A stretch of 64,000 bases of DNA from Hyphomicrobium denitrificans ATCC 51888 (GCF_000143145.1 NC_014313.1:2914001-2978000); one strand, 5' to 3'. Shown: positions 37,575 to 47,171, counted from the first letter of the stretch. The notes: a model not told the origin generated them from the sequence alone. Program-made: numbers and translations.

Positions 37575-37874
37575 ATGAAACAGGAATTCGTCTATCACAA
37601 ACTCGCTCCCCGCAATGCCGTGGCACGTCCGGCGCGTGCACAGGCAGCGGACGCCACCGTCGCGGTGAGGGAATATCTTGCGTACGTAGCGATGCTTTCG
37701 ATTGCGGTCGTGATCGCGATCATTACCTTCACGTATGCGGCGAACATCACGGTCAAATGGCTCGACGCAGCAGTGAAGCCGAGCTTCCTCGCTGAAACTC
37801 GCACCGTACCGGCGCCATCGACGCAGCTCGCGATGCTTCCGGCCGTCAAGCCGTTCAAGCCCGCGAATAAGTAA
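37575..37874 (+). CDS. Small single-span membrane protein
   Basis: A 99-residue protein from the ATG at 37575. One hydrophobic segment at about residues 36-60 (YLAYVAMLSIAVVIAIITFTYAANI) follows a basic N-terminus, with a Pro/Ala-rich short tail. No domain recognised. The frame is open further upstream, but those residues look non-coding. Its position between an ABC-F gene and chrA gives no functional clue. Confidence 0.6.
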   Translation: MKQEFVYHKLAPRNAVARPARAQAADATVAVREYLAYVAMLSIAVVIAIITFTYAANITVKWLDAAVKPSFLAETRTVPAPSTQLAMLPAVKPFKPANK

Positions 37875-37974
37875 AGCGAACGCTGAGTTCGTCATTTAGC
37901 TTCCGATAGATTGATGTGCGGGTTTCGCCGCTGTATCGGTTTCCGCATTCGTCTGTCGTCGGAACCCTGCGCGC

Positions 37975-39177
37975 ATGTCCGCCATTCACCGATCGGATTC
38001 GGCTAGGTGCGTTGCCGAAGTTTTCTTTGCATTTTTGAAACTCGGCCTGACGTCGTTCGGTGGGCCGGTCGCGCATCTCGGCTATTTCAGGCAGGAGTTC
38101 GTCGAGCGGCGTAAATGGCTCGATGAATCGGCCTATGCCGATGTCGTTGCGTTGTGCCAGTTTCTGCCTGGGCCCGCCTCGAGCCAAGTCGGTATCGCGA
38201 TCGGGTTGTCGCGCGCTGGATTCGCGGGCGCTCTTGCGGCATGGACCGCTTTCACGCTGCCGTCGGCGTTGGCGCTCGTTCTGTTCGCATACGGCATTTC
38301 CGCGAGCGGCGTTCCGCTCGATAGCGGCTGGCTGCACGGATTGAAGGTGGCCGCCGTGGCGGTCGTCGCACTTGCCATTCTCGGCATGGCGCGAACGCTG
38401 ACGCCGGACCTCCAGCGCGGGGCACTCGCCATTGTCGCAACGCTCATCGCGTTCGCGGTGCCTTCATCGCTCGGGCAGATTGCGGCGATCATTTTCGGTG
38501 GCGTTGCAGGAGCGCTGTTACTTCGCGGCGGTGGTTCGTCCGCAGGCGAGGCGCACTTGCCCCTGACCATCAACCGTGCAGCAGGCACGGTCTGTCTCGC
38601 GCTATTCGCTGGCTTGCTTGTCGGACTGCCGTTGCTGGCCGCTGCGAGCCACAGCCAAGACCTTGCTCTGTTCGATAAGTTCTTCCGTACGGGAGCGCTG
38701 GTGTTCGGTGGCGGTCACGTCGTTCTGCCATTGCTTCAATCCGAAGTCGTGGCTCCCGGATGGGTAAGCAACGACGCCTTCCTCGCGGGCTATGGAGCGG
38801 CGCAAGCCGTTCCGGGGCCGCTGTTTACGTTCGCGGCGTATCTCGGCGCCGTGATCGGCGGGGCGGGCACCGCCGTGCTGTGTCTGATCGCGATCTTTCT
38901 GCCGTCGTTCCTGCTGGTCATCGGGGTATTGCCGTTCTGGCAGGAACTCAGACGCCTCCCGATTGCGCAGTCAATGTTGCGCGGCGTGAATGCCTCGGTC
39001 GTCGGCCTTTTGCTTGCGGCCTTTTACGATCCGGTGTGGACGTCAGGAATTTTGAGCAAGAGCGATTTCGCGCTCGCGGCGGCGGATTTCGCGCTGCTCT
39101 ATCTTTGGAAAGCGCCGCCGTGGCTGGTCGTCGTGCTGAGCGCGGTTGCCGGGCAAGCGCTCGCGACGCTTGCCTAG
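37975..39177 (+). CDS. chrA: Chromate transporter ChrA
   Basis: A 400-residue inner-membrane efflux protein of the long-chain CHR type, with two homologous halves. The N half has SFGGPVAHLGYF and QFLPGPASSQVGIAIG; the C half has VFGGGHVVLPLLQSEVV and QAVPGPLFTFAAYLG. Members export chromate driven by proton-motive force; some act on sulfate. No chrB regulator is adjacent, so it may be housekeeping or constitutive. It is convergent with glyS, ten bases apart. Confidence 0.93.
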   Translation: MSAIHRSDSARCVAEVFFAFLKLGLTSFGGPVAHLGYFRQEFVERRKWLDESAYADVVALCQFLPGPASSQVGIAIGLSRAGFAGALAAWTAFTLPSALALVLFAYGISASGVPLDSGWLHGLKVAAVAVVALAILGMARTLTPDLQRGALAIVATLIAFAVPSSLGQIAAIIFGGVAGALLLRGGGSSAGEAHLPLTINRAAGTVCLALFAGLLVGLPLLAAASHSQDLALFDKFFRTGALVFGGGHVVLPLLQSEVVAPGWVSNDAFLAGYGAAQAVPGPLFTFAAYLGAVIGGAGTAVLCLIAIFLPSFLLVIGVLPFWQELRRLPIAQSMLRGVNASVVGLLLAAFYDPVWTSGILSKSDFALAAADFALLYLWKAPPWLVVVLSAVAGQALATLA

Positions 39178-39187
39178 CGCAGCAAAC

Positions 39188-41269
39188 TCAGCCGCTGATT
39201 TTTGAGAAGTCAGCAACCGTTTGCGTGGCTGCGCGGATTTCCGACAGCAGGCGCAGACGGTTCTCGCGAATTTTCGGATCGTCGGCGTTGACGAGAATTT
39301 TCTCGAAGAACGCGTCGACCGGCGCGCGAAGTTCCGACAGCGCGCGCATGGCGCCTGCGAAATTCTCGACGTTGATGGCGGCGACGGTGTCCTGCTTCGT
39401 CGCCTCGATGGCGGCGGCGAGCGCCGTTTCTTCCTTCTCGGTGATCAGCTTCAGATCGTAAGGACCGGCGTAGGATTTCTTGTCCTTCTTTTCCTCGATG
39501 GCGAGGATGTTCGCCGCGCGCTTGACGCCTGCGAGAAGGTTCGCGCCGTCGTCGGTTTTCAGGAACGCATCGAGCGCTTCGACGCGACGAACGATGAGCG
39601 CGAGGTCGTCCTGGCCTCCGAGCGCGAACACGGCGTCAATCAGATCGTGGCGTTTGCCCTGATCGCGCAGGAAGACTTTCAAACGGTCGGCGAAGAAGGA
39701 AAGGAGGTCGCTCTGGACCTCACCTGCCGCCTTTTTTGCGCCGTGCAGGCGTTCGCCAATCTCGATGTAATGGTTGAGCGGCACCCGCAGATCATTTTCC
39801 AACACGATGCGGATGACGCCCAATGCGGCGCGGCGGAGCTGGTAGGGATCGCCGGAGCCGGTCGGCTTTTCGCCGATGGCCCAGAAGCCAACGAGAGTAT
39901 CGAGCTTGTCGGCAAGCGCGACGGCGACCGCGACAGCGTCGCCCTGATCCTCGCGCGGAACCGTATCGGTCGGGCCTTTCGGCTTGTAGTGAAGTTCGAG
40001 AGCGCGGGCGATCTCGGGCTTGGTGCCGACGTGCTCGGCGTAGTAGCGGCCCATCAGGCCTTGCAGCTCCGGGAACTCGCCGACCATTCCGGAGACGAGA
40101 TCGGCCTTCGCCAATCCTGCCGCACGGCGCGCGTCTTCCGGAATAGCGTCGCAAGCGCCTGCAAGCTCGAACGCGAGCGCCTCGATGCGTTCGACGCGAT
40201 CTTTCTGGCTGCCGAGCTTTTCGTGGAACGTGATGCCCGAAAGCTTGCCCGCCATCTCGCCGAGCGGATGCTTCAGATCCTGCTCCCAGAAGAACTTGGC
40301 GTCGGACAGCCGCGCGCGGATGACCTTTTCGTTGCCAGAGACGATTTCCGCGCCACCGTCTTTCGCGACGAGATTGGAAACGAGCAGGAACTTGTTTGCG
40401 AGTTTCTTGGAGCGCGTCTCACGCAGCGAGAAGCACTTCTGATGCGTCTTCATCGAGGTCGTCAGGACTTCGGCGGGTACTTCGAGGAAGGCCTTATCGA
40501 ACGTGCCCATCAGGACCACGGGCCATTCCGTCAGACCGGCGTTCTCAGCGAGCAACGCGTCGTCCTCGATCAACTCGAGCTTGGCGTCCTTGGCGAGCGC
40601 GTGCGCCTGCTCGGAAATGGCGGCGGCGCGCTTCGCCGGATCGAGCATCACATGATGCGCGGCGAGCTTTGCTTCATAGTCCGCGAAATTCTTGACCTTG
40701 AATGGACCGGGTCCGAGGAAACGATGACCGCGCGTTTCGTTGCCCGCTTCGATCCCGTTGAGTTCGAACGGCACGACCTTGCCGTCGAGCAGGCACAGCA
40801 CCGACTGCAACGGGCGCACCCACTGGAACGATGACGATCCCCAGCGCATGGATTTCGGCCAGGGGAATTTGGCTGCAACTTCGACGATGGTTTCAGCGAT
40901 GATCTCGGCGGCTGCGCGGCCGGGCTTCTCGATCTTCGCGACGTAGAAGTCGCCTTTCTTCTCGTCCTTGACGACGGTCGCGTCCTCGAGCGACGCGAGA
41001 CCTGCCGACTTCAGAAATCCTTGCACCGCTTGATCCGGCGCGCCGACGCGCGGACCTTTCTTTTCCTCGGAGATGGCGGGCGACTTCGCCGGAACGCCTT
41101 CGATCACGAGCGTCAGACGGCGCGGCGTCGCGAAGCTACGCGCTTCGCCAACATCGAGACCGCGCGCTTTCAGGCCATCGACGATCAGACGCTTCAAATC
41201 ATCCGAGGCGCGCGCCTGCATACGCGCGGGGATTTCTTCCGACAGAAGCTCGAGCAACAATTCGGACAT
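39188..41269 (-). CDS. glyS: Glycyl-tRNA synthetase beta subunit
   Basis: A 693-residue beta subunit of the tetrameric bacterial GlyRS. Opening MSELLLELLSEEIPARMQARA is characteristic, as are the QKCFSL motif, KFLLVSNL and DKLDTLVGFWAIG. It binds tRNA-Gly and includes an HD-like domain and a C-terminal anticodon-binding domain. glyQ is upstream with a small membrane protein gene between, probably one operon. Confidence 0.98.
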   Translation of the reverse strand: MSELLLELLSEEIPARMQARASDDLKRLIVDGLKARGLDVGEARSFATPRRLTLVIEGVPAKSPAISEEKKGPRVGAPDQAVQGFLKSAGLASLEDATVVKDEKKGDFYVAKIEKPGRAAAEIIAETIVEVAAKFPWPKSMRWGSSSFQWVRPLQSVLCLLDGKVVPFELNGIEAGNETRGHRFLGPGPFKVKNFADYEAKLAAHHVMLDPAKRAAAISEQAHALAKDAKLELIEDDALLAENAGLTEWPVVLMGTFDKAFLEVPAEVLTTSMKTHQKCFSLRETRSKKLANKFLLVSNLVAKDGGAEIVSGNEKVIRARLSDAKFFWEQDLKHPLGEMAGKLSGITFHEKLGSQKDRVERIEALAFELAGACDAIPEDARRAAGLAKADLVSGMVGEFPELQGLMGRYYAEHVGTKPEIARALELHYKPKGPTDTVPREDQGDAVAVAVALADKLDTLVGFWAIGEKPTGSGDPYQLRRAALGVIRIVLENDLRVPLNHYIEIGERLHGAKKAAGEVQSDLLSFFADRLKVFLRDQGKRHDLIDAVFALGGQDDLALIVRRVEALDAFLKTDDGANLLAGVKRAANILAIEEKKDKKSYAGPYDLKLITEKEETALAAAIEATKQDTVAAINVENFAGAMRALSELRAPVDAFFEKILVNADDPKIRENRLRLLSEIRAATQTVADFSKISG

Positions 41270-41344
41270 TCAGATCAATCTCGTGAGATGCGGCCGTGAA
41301 TGCCTTCGCCCCGTGACCCAGCATCACGGGGCGAAAGCTTGTCG

Positions 41345-41833
41345 TTATGGCGTCGAAGGCTGAGGCTGCGCCGGAGCAGGCTCTGCCGGAGGCGTCGTCT
41401 CGGGCGCTGCCGGTGCGGGCGTTGCTTCCGGAGCCGGAGCGGCGGGTTCCTGGGCCGGAGCCGGGGTCGCCTCAGGCGCCGGTGTCGCGGGCTCGGCAGC
41501 CGGCGGTGTCTCTGCGGGCGCTTCGGCCGGCGGCGATGCCGGAGCCATGGCCGGGCCGTCAGCCGGCGTTTCAGCTGGCGCCATAGCCGGGCCTGCCGCC
41601 GGTTCCGCTTCGTGCGTCCTGTGCTTCAGGATGCCCTCAGGCAGCACGGTGCGAACGTTGTGCCCGAAATCGCGGATGGCGCCGGTCGTTTCGAGATAAC
41701 CGAGACCCACGGCCAGAAGAGCCACAAAGAACGCGAAGATCCAGGGCAGCCGCCGCAGAATGAAAAAGCCGATGATGAGCAGCGGAACGGCCGCCGCGAC
41801 AAGACCGAGCACCGTATTGTTGACTTCGATCAC
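41345..41833 (-). CDS. Small membrane protein with Pro/Ala/Glu-rich tail, between glyQ and glyS
   Basis: A 162-residue protein with GTG start at 41833 overlapping the glyQ stop (GTGA), a sign of translational coupling. Two hydrophobic segments lie at about residues 8-26 and 30-45 ([19 protein letters not shown] and [16 protein letters not shown]). The rest is a low-complexity tail of PA/EP/TP repeats (about residues 75-162) built on the unit E-A-T-P-A-P. A similar gene is often found between glyQ and glyS in Rhizobiales by recollection. The tail could be a spacer crossing the periplasm. Function unknown. Confidence 0.8.
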   Translation of the reverse strand: MIEVNNTVLGLVAAAVPLLIIGFFILRRLPWIFAFFVALLAVGLGYLETTGAIRDFGHNVRTVLPEGILKHRTHEAEPAAGPAMAPAETPADGPAMAPASPPAEAPAETPPAAEPATPAPEATPAPAQEPAAPAPEATPAPAAPETTPPAEPAPAQPQPSTP

Positions 41834-42774
41834 GCGTGTCCTCCTTCAGTTTTGAGCCACGCGGCGCAACAAGCTTTCGCCAGATCGCGAACGCGCAGAA
41901 TGTAGCTTTGCCGCTCCGTGACCGAAATCACGCCGCGGGCATCGAGCAGGTTGAAGATGTGGCTCGCTTTGATGCACTGATCGTAGGCGGGGAGCGCGAG
42001 CAAGTGCTCCCCATCCGTCGCACCCTTCTCGAGCAGGGCCTTGCACTCAGCCTCTGCGTCCTTGAAGTGGCGAAATAGAATTTCCGTATCGGCGTGCTCG
42101 AAGTTGTAGCGAGAATATTCGCGCTCGGCCTGCAGGAAGACGTCGCCATAGGTCAGGCGTCTGTCGTCGTCGCGGCCGTTGAAGTTGAGGTCGAAAACGC
42201 GGTCGACGCCCTGGACGTACATGGCGAGACGTTCGAGCCCGTAGGTGATCTCGCTCGCAACGGGATTGCAGTCGAAGCCGCCGACCTGCTGGAAGTATGT
42301 GAACTGCGAAACTTCCATGCCGTTGCACCACACTTCCCAGCCGAGCCCCCAGGCGCCGAGTGTCGGGCTTTCCCAATCGTCCTCGACGAAGCGGATGTCG
42401 TTCAACGCCGTGTCGATGCCGATCGCGTCGAGGCTCGCGAGATAGAGCTCCTGAATGTTCGCAGGCGATGGCTTCATGATGACCTGGAACTGATAGTAGT
42501 GCTGCAGGCGGTTCGGGTTCTCGCCGTAGCGGCCGTCCTTGGGGCGGCGCGAGGGCTGAACGTAGGCCGCGGCCCAGGGTTTCGGGCCGAGCGCGCGCAG
42601 CGTCGTTGCCGGATGGAAGGTACCGGCGCCGACTTCCATGTCGTAGGGCTGGAGTATGGCGCAGCCCTGATTGCTCCAGAAGGTCTGCAGCGTCAGGATA
42701 AGATCTTGGAAGGCTTGCCTGGGGCGCAACGCGGAAGGTCGTGCGGCCTTCGTCGAGACCGTCGTCGTTGACAT
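41830..42774 (-). CDS. glyQ: Glycyl-tRNA synthetase alpha subunit
   Basis: A 314-residue class II catalytic subunit that activates glycine. Landmarks: [49 protein letters not shown] opening, [20 protein letters not shown], and [22 protein letters not shown]. The ATG at 42774 gives an N-terminal extension ([14 protein letters not shown]) slightly longer than usual. The stop overlaps the GTG of the small membrane-protein gene. Confidence 0.98.
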   Translation of the reverse strand: MSTTTVSTKAARPSALRPRQAFQDLILTLQTFWSNQGCAILQPYDMEVGAGTFHPATTLRALGPKPWAAAYVQPSRRPKDGRYGENPNRLQHYYQFQVIMKPSPANIQELYLASLDAIGIDTALNDIRFVEDDWESPTLGAWGLGWEVWCNGMEVSQFTYFQQVGGFDCNPVASEITYGLERLAMYVQGVDRVFDLNFNGRDDDRRLTYGDVFLQAEREYSRYNFEHADTEILFRHFKDAEAECKALLEKGATDGEHLLALPAYDQCIKASHIFNLLDARGVISVTERQSYILRVRDLAKACCAAWLKTEGGHA

Positions 42775-42924
42775 CGTTGGGGTTCTTTCCGGCTTAAGTC
42801 GCGGCGCAATATACGCGCTAAAGGGTCCTTGTCACGCGTAGATACCCCGTTTTTGCTCGACTTTTGGCCGAATGCATGGACGGAGACGGCGTTGCGCCAG
42901 TTTTCCCCGCCCGATTGAAAGAAT

Positions 42925-43134
42925 TCAATGCTCGCGTTTCGGGATCGGGCGGTAAACGCCCGCGTCTTCGTCCCATTCGAGCTTGCCGAGGTCGCGTGCC
43001 GACGAGGTCGCGCCACGCATCTCTTTTGCCCGGTTGCGGCCAGACGATTTCGAGCTTTCGAGCAGGCTCGAAACAATCCTGTAGCCGGCAAATCCTGCCG
43101 CTCCAACGAGGGCGAGCAACATGACTGGCGGCAT
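42925..43134 (-). CDS. Small membrane-anchored protein
   Basis: A 69-residue protein with one hydrophobic N-terminal segment (MPPVMLLALVGAAGFAGYRIV) and a charged cytoplasmic-like tail ending in DEDAGVYRPIPKREH. It is 20 bp downstream of the S49 peptidase stop, on the same strand, so likely cotranscribed. No function known to me. Confidence 0.7.
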   Translation of the reverse strand: MPPVMLLALVGAAGFAGYRIVSSLLESSKSSGRNRAKEMRGATSSARDLGKLEWDEDAGVYRPIPKREH

Positions 43135-43154
43135 CGACGCCCTCCAAAGCTAGA

Positions 43155-43988
43155 TCAGAGACCGAAACGCGACCAGAGCGTTCGAGTTTCCACAGCCGAC
43201 ACCAGATCATCGGCAAAAGCAAGAGCCGGCGTTTGGATGCCGATGGCGCCGGGCGTCCGCCGCAACCGTGCCAGGAGGCCCGGCTTTTCCGGCTCGATGA
43301 CTTTAAGGCGAATTTTCTCGCCAAAAATGTCCTGCATTTTGGATCGAATGTCGGTAATTCCGTCGACGAGGCCGAACTCCACGGCGCGGGCTGCCGACCA
43401 GAAAGCACCGGAGAACAGTTCGGTGTCCGGTGCTTTCAGTTTTCCGAGGCGGCGCTCCTTGACGAGGCCGATGAAGATATCGTGCACGTCGCGCTGGATA
43501 GCCTTGAGACGGGCAACGTCGTCGGCGTCTTCAGGGAGGAACGGGTCGAGCTGGTTCTTGTTGATGCCTGCCGTGTAAACCCGGCGTTCGACACCGATCT
43601 TCTCCAGGAGATCGACAAACCCGAAGCTGCGCGAGACGACGCCGATCGAGCCGATGATCGACGACGGATCGGCGTAGATTTCATCGCCTGCAATGGCGAG
43701 GAAATAGCCGCCGGAGGCCGCGACGTCCTCGCAGAACACATAGACGCGCTTCTTCTTCTCAACGGCGAGCTGGCGGATGCGCTTGAACAGAAGATTGGAT
43801 TGAACTGGCGAACCGCCGGGCGAATTTACGATCACAGCCACGGCCGGCAGCTTCGAGACCAAAAATGCTTTCTCGATCGCGTTCGAATAGGCTCCGAGCG
43901 TCAGGCCCGGCCGCAATGGCGTCGCCATGCCGATCGGCCCGTGGAAGCGCAGAACGGGCACGAAGGGTCGGCGCGAAAATGGCCACAT
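43155..43988 (-). CDS. S49 family peptidase, SppA-like
   Basis: A 277-residue signal-peptide-peptidase-type serine protease. The Ser/Lys dyad regions are visible: Ser in CEDVAASGGYFLA (about residue 100), and a candidate Lys in GINKNQLDPF. The family's substrate-groove motifs SPGGSPVQS and GSIGVVS are intact. It belongs to the short (SppA-36K) type. It cleaves membrane remnants of signal peptides in relatives. The start gives a short N-terminus with no long signal anchor, so membrane attachment is unclear. Confidence 0.92.
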   Translation of the reverse strand: MWPFSRRPFVPVLRFHGPIGMATPLRPGLTLGAYSNAIEKAFLVSKLPAVAVIVNSPGGSPVQSNLLFKRIRQLAVEKKKRVYVFCEDVAASGGYFLAIAGDEIYADPSSIIGSIGVVSRSFGFVDLLEKIGVERRVYTAGINKNQLDPFLPEDADDVARLKAIQRDVHDIFIGLVKERRLGKLKAPDTELFSGAFWSAARAVEFGLVDGITDIRSKMQDIFGEKIRLKVIEPEKPGLLARLRRTPGAIGIQTPALAFADDLVSAVETRTLWSRFGL

Positions 43989-44068
43989 AAGACAGGCTCC
44001 TGCACGAGTTCGGCTCTGACATAGAGCGCTGCGGCTCTATTACAAGCGCATTCAGGCCTAGCCAGCGA

Positions 44069-44869
44069 TCAGCCCCGGTATTGTGGCGGAAGAGGTGCCC
44101 CGTGGCGAAATATCGCTTCGATCTCGGGGACAAATGCCTGCTCGGGCGTGTGCAGCACGAGGCCGGGCCGTATCGACATCGGGGCGCGGCTGCCTTTGAT
44201 GCCTTCGACGATGACGCGTATGGCGGGTTCGCCGGCGCGGGCATGGATCGGCAGCACGGCGATCGACCCGAAGCGGCCTTCGAACGTCTCGAGAATGCGC
44301 GACAGCGCATCCGCTTTGTGGATCATCGCGACGCGCCCGCCAGGGGCCGCCATCCGGCACATGAACCGCGCCCAGACATCCAGCAGGTCGTCCGGCATCT
44401 GGTGCGAGACGGCCTTCAGCGGGCTTTCGGCGAGCGTGCTGCGGCGATCGTCATGATAGGGAGGATTGGCGAGCACGACGGGGAAAGACTCGGATTTGAT
44501 TTCGGCCGCCTCCAGCGCGGCCGTGGCGCGTGCGAGATCCGTCTCGACGACGGAAACGCGGCCGGTCAGTTCGTTCCGCTGGACGTTGTCGCGGGCCAAT
44601 GCGGCGAGGACGGGATCGCGTTCGAGGAGCACGGCACGAGCGGACGGGCATCGCCGCGCCACGCAGAGGCCGATCACGCCAACGCCCGCACCGACGTCGA
44701 GCACCGCCCCCAAGCCGAGCGTTTCAGGCGTCAGAATCGAAGCCAGCAGAACGGCATCCGTTCCAGCCCGGTAACCATTCCGGGGCTGGAGGACGGTCAG
44801 CGCGCCGCCCAGGAACAGATCGTCCGTCGTCGGCGCGACCGTTCGTCCGGGCGCCTCAAAGGCCTTCAT
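44069..44869 (-). CDS. tRNA1(Val) (adenine(37)-N6)-methyltransferase-like protein
   Basis: A 266-residue class I methyltransferase of the TrmN6/YfiC type. SAM motif I is VLDVGAGVGVIGLCVA (about 53-68); the catalytic NPPY (in VVLANPPYHDDR) marks an N6-adenine/N5-glutamine enzyme. The opening DLFLGGALTVLQPRNGYRAGTDAVLLAS is the family's substrate-side motif. The ATG at 44869 overlaps the DUF2007 gene's end by 14 bases, so translational coupling is likely. It probably modifies a tRNA. Confidence 0.88.
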   Translation of the reverse strand: MKAFEAPGRTVAPTTDDLFLGGALTVLQPRNGYRAGTDAVLLASILTPETLGLGAVLDVGAGVGVIGLCVARRCPSARAVLLERDPVLAALARDNVQRNELTGRVSVVETDLARATAALEAAEIKSESFPVVLANPPYHDDRRSTLAESPLKAVSHQMPDDLLDVWARFMCRMAAPGGRVAMIHKADALSRILETFEGRFGSIAVLPIHARAGEPAIRVIVEGIKGSRAPMSIRPGLVLHTPEQAFVPEIEAIFRHGAPLPPQYRG

Positions 44870-45089
44870 TCTCGACGATCCATTGACCGAGACCGGCATC
44901 CTTCAAAACGCGACTTGCGCGGGACCAGTGGTCATCGGCTACAACCACCCGTCGCGGAAAGGCGCCGATTGACCCTTCCATCAGACTGATATTTCGATCA
45001 AATACCACCGCTTCGATACCCTGATCGGCAAGCAGGGCCTCGACGTAGCTGATCAGGACAAGGTCATTCGTCATAACCAGTTCGCGCAT
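44856..45089 (-). CDS. DUF2007 family protein
   Basis: A 77-residue protein. MRELVMTNDLVLISYVEALL and the end VVADDHWSRASRVLKDAG match the DUF2007 (signal transducing protein-like) fold, related to the PII-like or GlnB-associated small proteins by structure only. It precedes the TrmN6-like gene with overlap. A longer reading upstream is non-coding. It is divergent from the polyprenyl diphosphate synthase with 88 bp between starts. Confidence 0.88.
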   Translation of the reverse strand: MRELVMTNDLVLISYVEALLADQGIEAVVFDRNISLMEGSIGAFPRRVVVADDHWSRASRVLKDAGLGQWIVENEGL

Positions 45090-45177
45090 ATCGACACTCG
45101 GCGAAAGACAGGGGTCGGACGCGGGGCCGCAACGCGGCAGCGTCATTTCCACTATATAATAGCATGCCAGCATTTGA

Positions 45178-46206
45178 ATGGGGATCAACTTGGGCCGTGT
45201 GATACCACTGGATGACCTTCGCGAGACGGGCCAGAAGCTGGAACCGCTTCTCGCCCTGGTTGCGGATGACCTCGAGGCTATTAATCGCATTATCCTCGAT
45301 AAGGCGGTTTCCGACGTCGAGATGATCCCGGAACTCGCGCACCATCTGATCGACAGCGGCGGCAAGCGGCTGCGTCCGATGCTGGCGCTCGCGTCGGCGA
45401 AGCTGTGCGGATATGGCGGCAACGGGCACATCCGGACCGCCTCCGCGGTGGAGTTCATGCACACGGCAACGCTGCTGCATGACGACGTGGTCGACGAAAG
45501 CGCGACGCGGCGGGGCCGCAAGACGGCGCGGATGATCTGGGGCAACCAGGCGAGCGTTCTGGTCGGCGATTTCCTTCTTGGACAAGCCTTCAAGATGTTC
45601 GTCGATGTCGGGTCGCTGCCGGTGCTGCGCATCATGTCGAACGCCGCCGCGACGATCGCGGAAGGCGAAGTGATGCAGCTCGCGGCCGCCAAGAATACCT
45701 CGACGACCGAAGACGACTATCTGGCGATCATCAACGCCAAGACGGCCGCGCTGTTTTCGGCGGCGGCGGAGTCGGGCGCGGCCCTGACGCAGCGCCCGCC
45801 GGAAGAGCAATCGGCGCTTCGCTCGTATGGCAAGAACCTCGGCCTCGCGTTCCAGCTCGTCGACGACGCGCTCGATTATGCGGGCGACAGCTCGCGTCTC
45901 GGCAAATCGGTCGGGGACGATTTCCGCGAGGGCAAGATCACGCTGCCGGTCATCCTTTCGTTCCGTCGCGGCTCGCCCGAGGAACGCCAGTTCTGGAACC
46001 GGACGATCGCCGACGGCGACATCAATGATGGCGATCTCGAGCAGGCCGTCGGCTTCATGCGCAAGCACAAGGCGATAGAAGCGACGTTCGAACGGGCACG
46101 GTCTTACGGTGCAATCGCACGCGATGCGCTGGCGATTTTCCCGGACAGCCGCGAGAAAGACGCGCTCGAGCAGGTCATCGCGTTCTGCATCGGCCGCTCG
46201 CACTAG
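45178..46206 (+). CDS. ispB: Polyprenyl (octaprenyl-type) diphosphate synthase
   Basis: A 342-residue trans-isoprenyl diphosphate synthase making the quinone side chain. The two Asp-rich motifs are LLHDDVVDESATRRG and QLVDDALDYAGD. The GGKRLRP motif near residue 59-65 binds IPP. Chain length (C40-C50) is not decidable by eye; the symbol is by family. A TATAAT hexamer at 45155-45160 lies too near the ATG to be a confident -10 box. Confidence 0.93.
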   Translation: MGINLGRVIPLDDLRETGQKLEPLLALVADDLEAINRIILDKAVSDVEMIPELAHHLIDSGGKRLRPMLALASAKLCGYGGNGHIRTASAVEFMHTATLLHDDVVDESATRRGRKTARMIWGNQASVLVGDFLLGQAFKMFVDVGSLPVLRIMSNAAATIAEGEVMQLAAAKNTSTTEDDYLAIINAKTAALFSAAAESGAALTQRPPEEQSALRSYGKNLGLAFQLVDDALDYAGDSSRLGKSVGDDFREGKITLPVILSFRRGSPEERQFWNRTIADGDINDGDLEQAVGFMRKHKAIEATFERARSYGAIARDALAIFPDSREKDALEQVIAFCIGRSH

Positions 46207-46221
46207 AACGGTTGCATCGTA

Positions 46222-47088
46222 TTAGCCAAGTCGTGTCGGCCTGATCCACCAATTGGGCTGCCGTTGCCGGAGCGCCGACGCTCCGGCAACGGCTTCCTGC
46301 TTCGTTGCGAACAGCGCGAAGCACGTCGGGCCTGCACCGGAAAGCTGAGCGAACAAAGCGCCTTCGGTGCGATGAAGCTCGGCGAGCACGGTCTCGATCT
46401 CCGGAAACAGTTTTTGCGCAGGCGCTTGCAGGTCGTTACCTCGCGCCTTGGCGTAGGCGATGACGTCACGCACGTTTGACAGGCGGGGCGCCGGTTCGGC
46501 TTCAGGCGGAGCGGTGAGTGGCGCCGCGCCCAGGGCTGCGAAGACGTGAGCTGTCTTATTCGAGGGCACGGCAATAAGCGGATTGACGAGCACGGCATAA
46601 ACTTCTTGCGGCAACGCGATTTCTTCGAGCGTTTCGCCGACGCCGGTCATGATGACGGGCCGCGCTCTGACGCAAACGGGAACGTCCGCGCCCAGCGCAC
46701 GCGCGATCGTGTGAAGATCGCGATCGGCTATTCCTGGATAAGATTTGGAGAGTAACCGAAGCGTCGCGGCCGCGTCGGCCGAGCCCCCGCCGATGCCACT
46801 CGCCACCGGAAGATTTTTGTCCAGTATCAGCCGGGGCGGCTTCATGCCCGGCACCTTCGCGGCGAACGCCGAGATGGCTTTGTCGACAAGATTGCTGCCG
46901 GAGATGTCGCCTGCGAACGATCCCGACGTTTCGACGCTCGCGGATGATCCCGGCGCGAGCGTGACCACGTCGCCGGCGTCGTGCGCGAACGCGACGAGAC
47001 TGCGAAGCTCATGATAACCGTCGGCACGCCGCCCGAGAATTTCCAGCGTGAGATTGATCTTGGCGGGAGCGAATTCAGACTTCGGCAT
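46222..47088 (-). CDS. ispE: 4-diphosphocytidyl-2-C-methyl-D-erythritol kinase
   Basis: A 288-residue GHMP kinase of the MEP isoprenoid pathway. Opening APAKINLTLEILGRRADGYHELRSLV is diagnostic; the ATP loop is PVASGIGGGSADAAATL; the third motif is LSGAGPTCFALF. The ATG at 47088 (MPKSEFAPAKINL) is preferred over one nine codons upstream. It is convergent with the polyprenyl synthase, another isoprenoid step, 15 bp away. A strong hairpin lies within its 3' end. Confidence 0.96.
   Translation of the reverse strand: MPKSEFAPAKINLTLEILGRRADGYHELRSLVAFAHDAGDVVTLAPGSSASVETSGSFAGDISGSNLVDKAISAFAAKVPGMKPPRLILDKNLPVASGIGGGSADAAATLRLLSKSYPGIADRDLHTIARALGADVPVCVRARPVIMTGVGETLEEIALPQEVYAVLVNPLIAVPSNKTAHVFAALGAAPLTAPPEAEPAPRLSNVRDVIAYAKARGNDLQAPAQKLFPEIETVLAELHRTEGALFAQLSGAGPTCFALFATKQEAVAGASALRQRQPNWWIRPTRLG
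46260..46293 (-). other. Perfect 14-bp inverted repeat within the 3' end of ispE
   Basis: GCCGTTGCCGGAGC and GCTCCGGCAACGGC, separated by six bases, lie 39-72 bases upstream of the start of the ispE stop codon. No T-tract follows, so it is not a standard terminator. It encodes VAGASALRQRQP-like residues and could be a structural mRNA element for the convergent pair. Confidence 0.6.
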
Positions 47089-47171
47089 GGGCTGTTTCGA
47101 TAGTATCCGGAACATATGAAAACGGGCGCTGCCGCGCCCGTTCGTATTTCTCTAACCCGTAGGAGCGACCG

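Noticed and set aside
39221..40834. Plus-strand frame of 537 codons opposite glyS
   Set aside because: Antisense to glyS, with no start signal or domain.
45155..45160. TATAAT as -10 box for the polyprenyl synthase gene
   Set aside because: It is only 17 bases before the ATG and no -35 hexamer is seen at the right distance.
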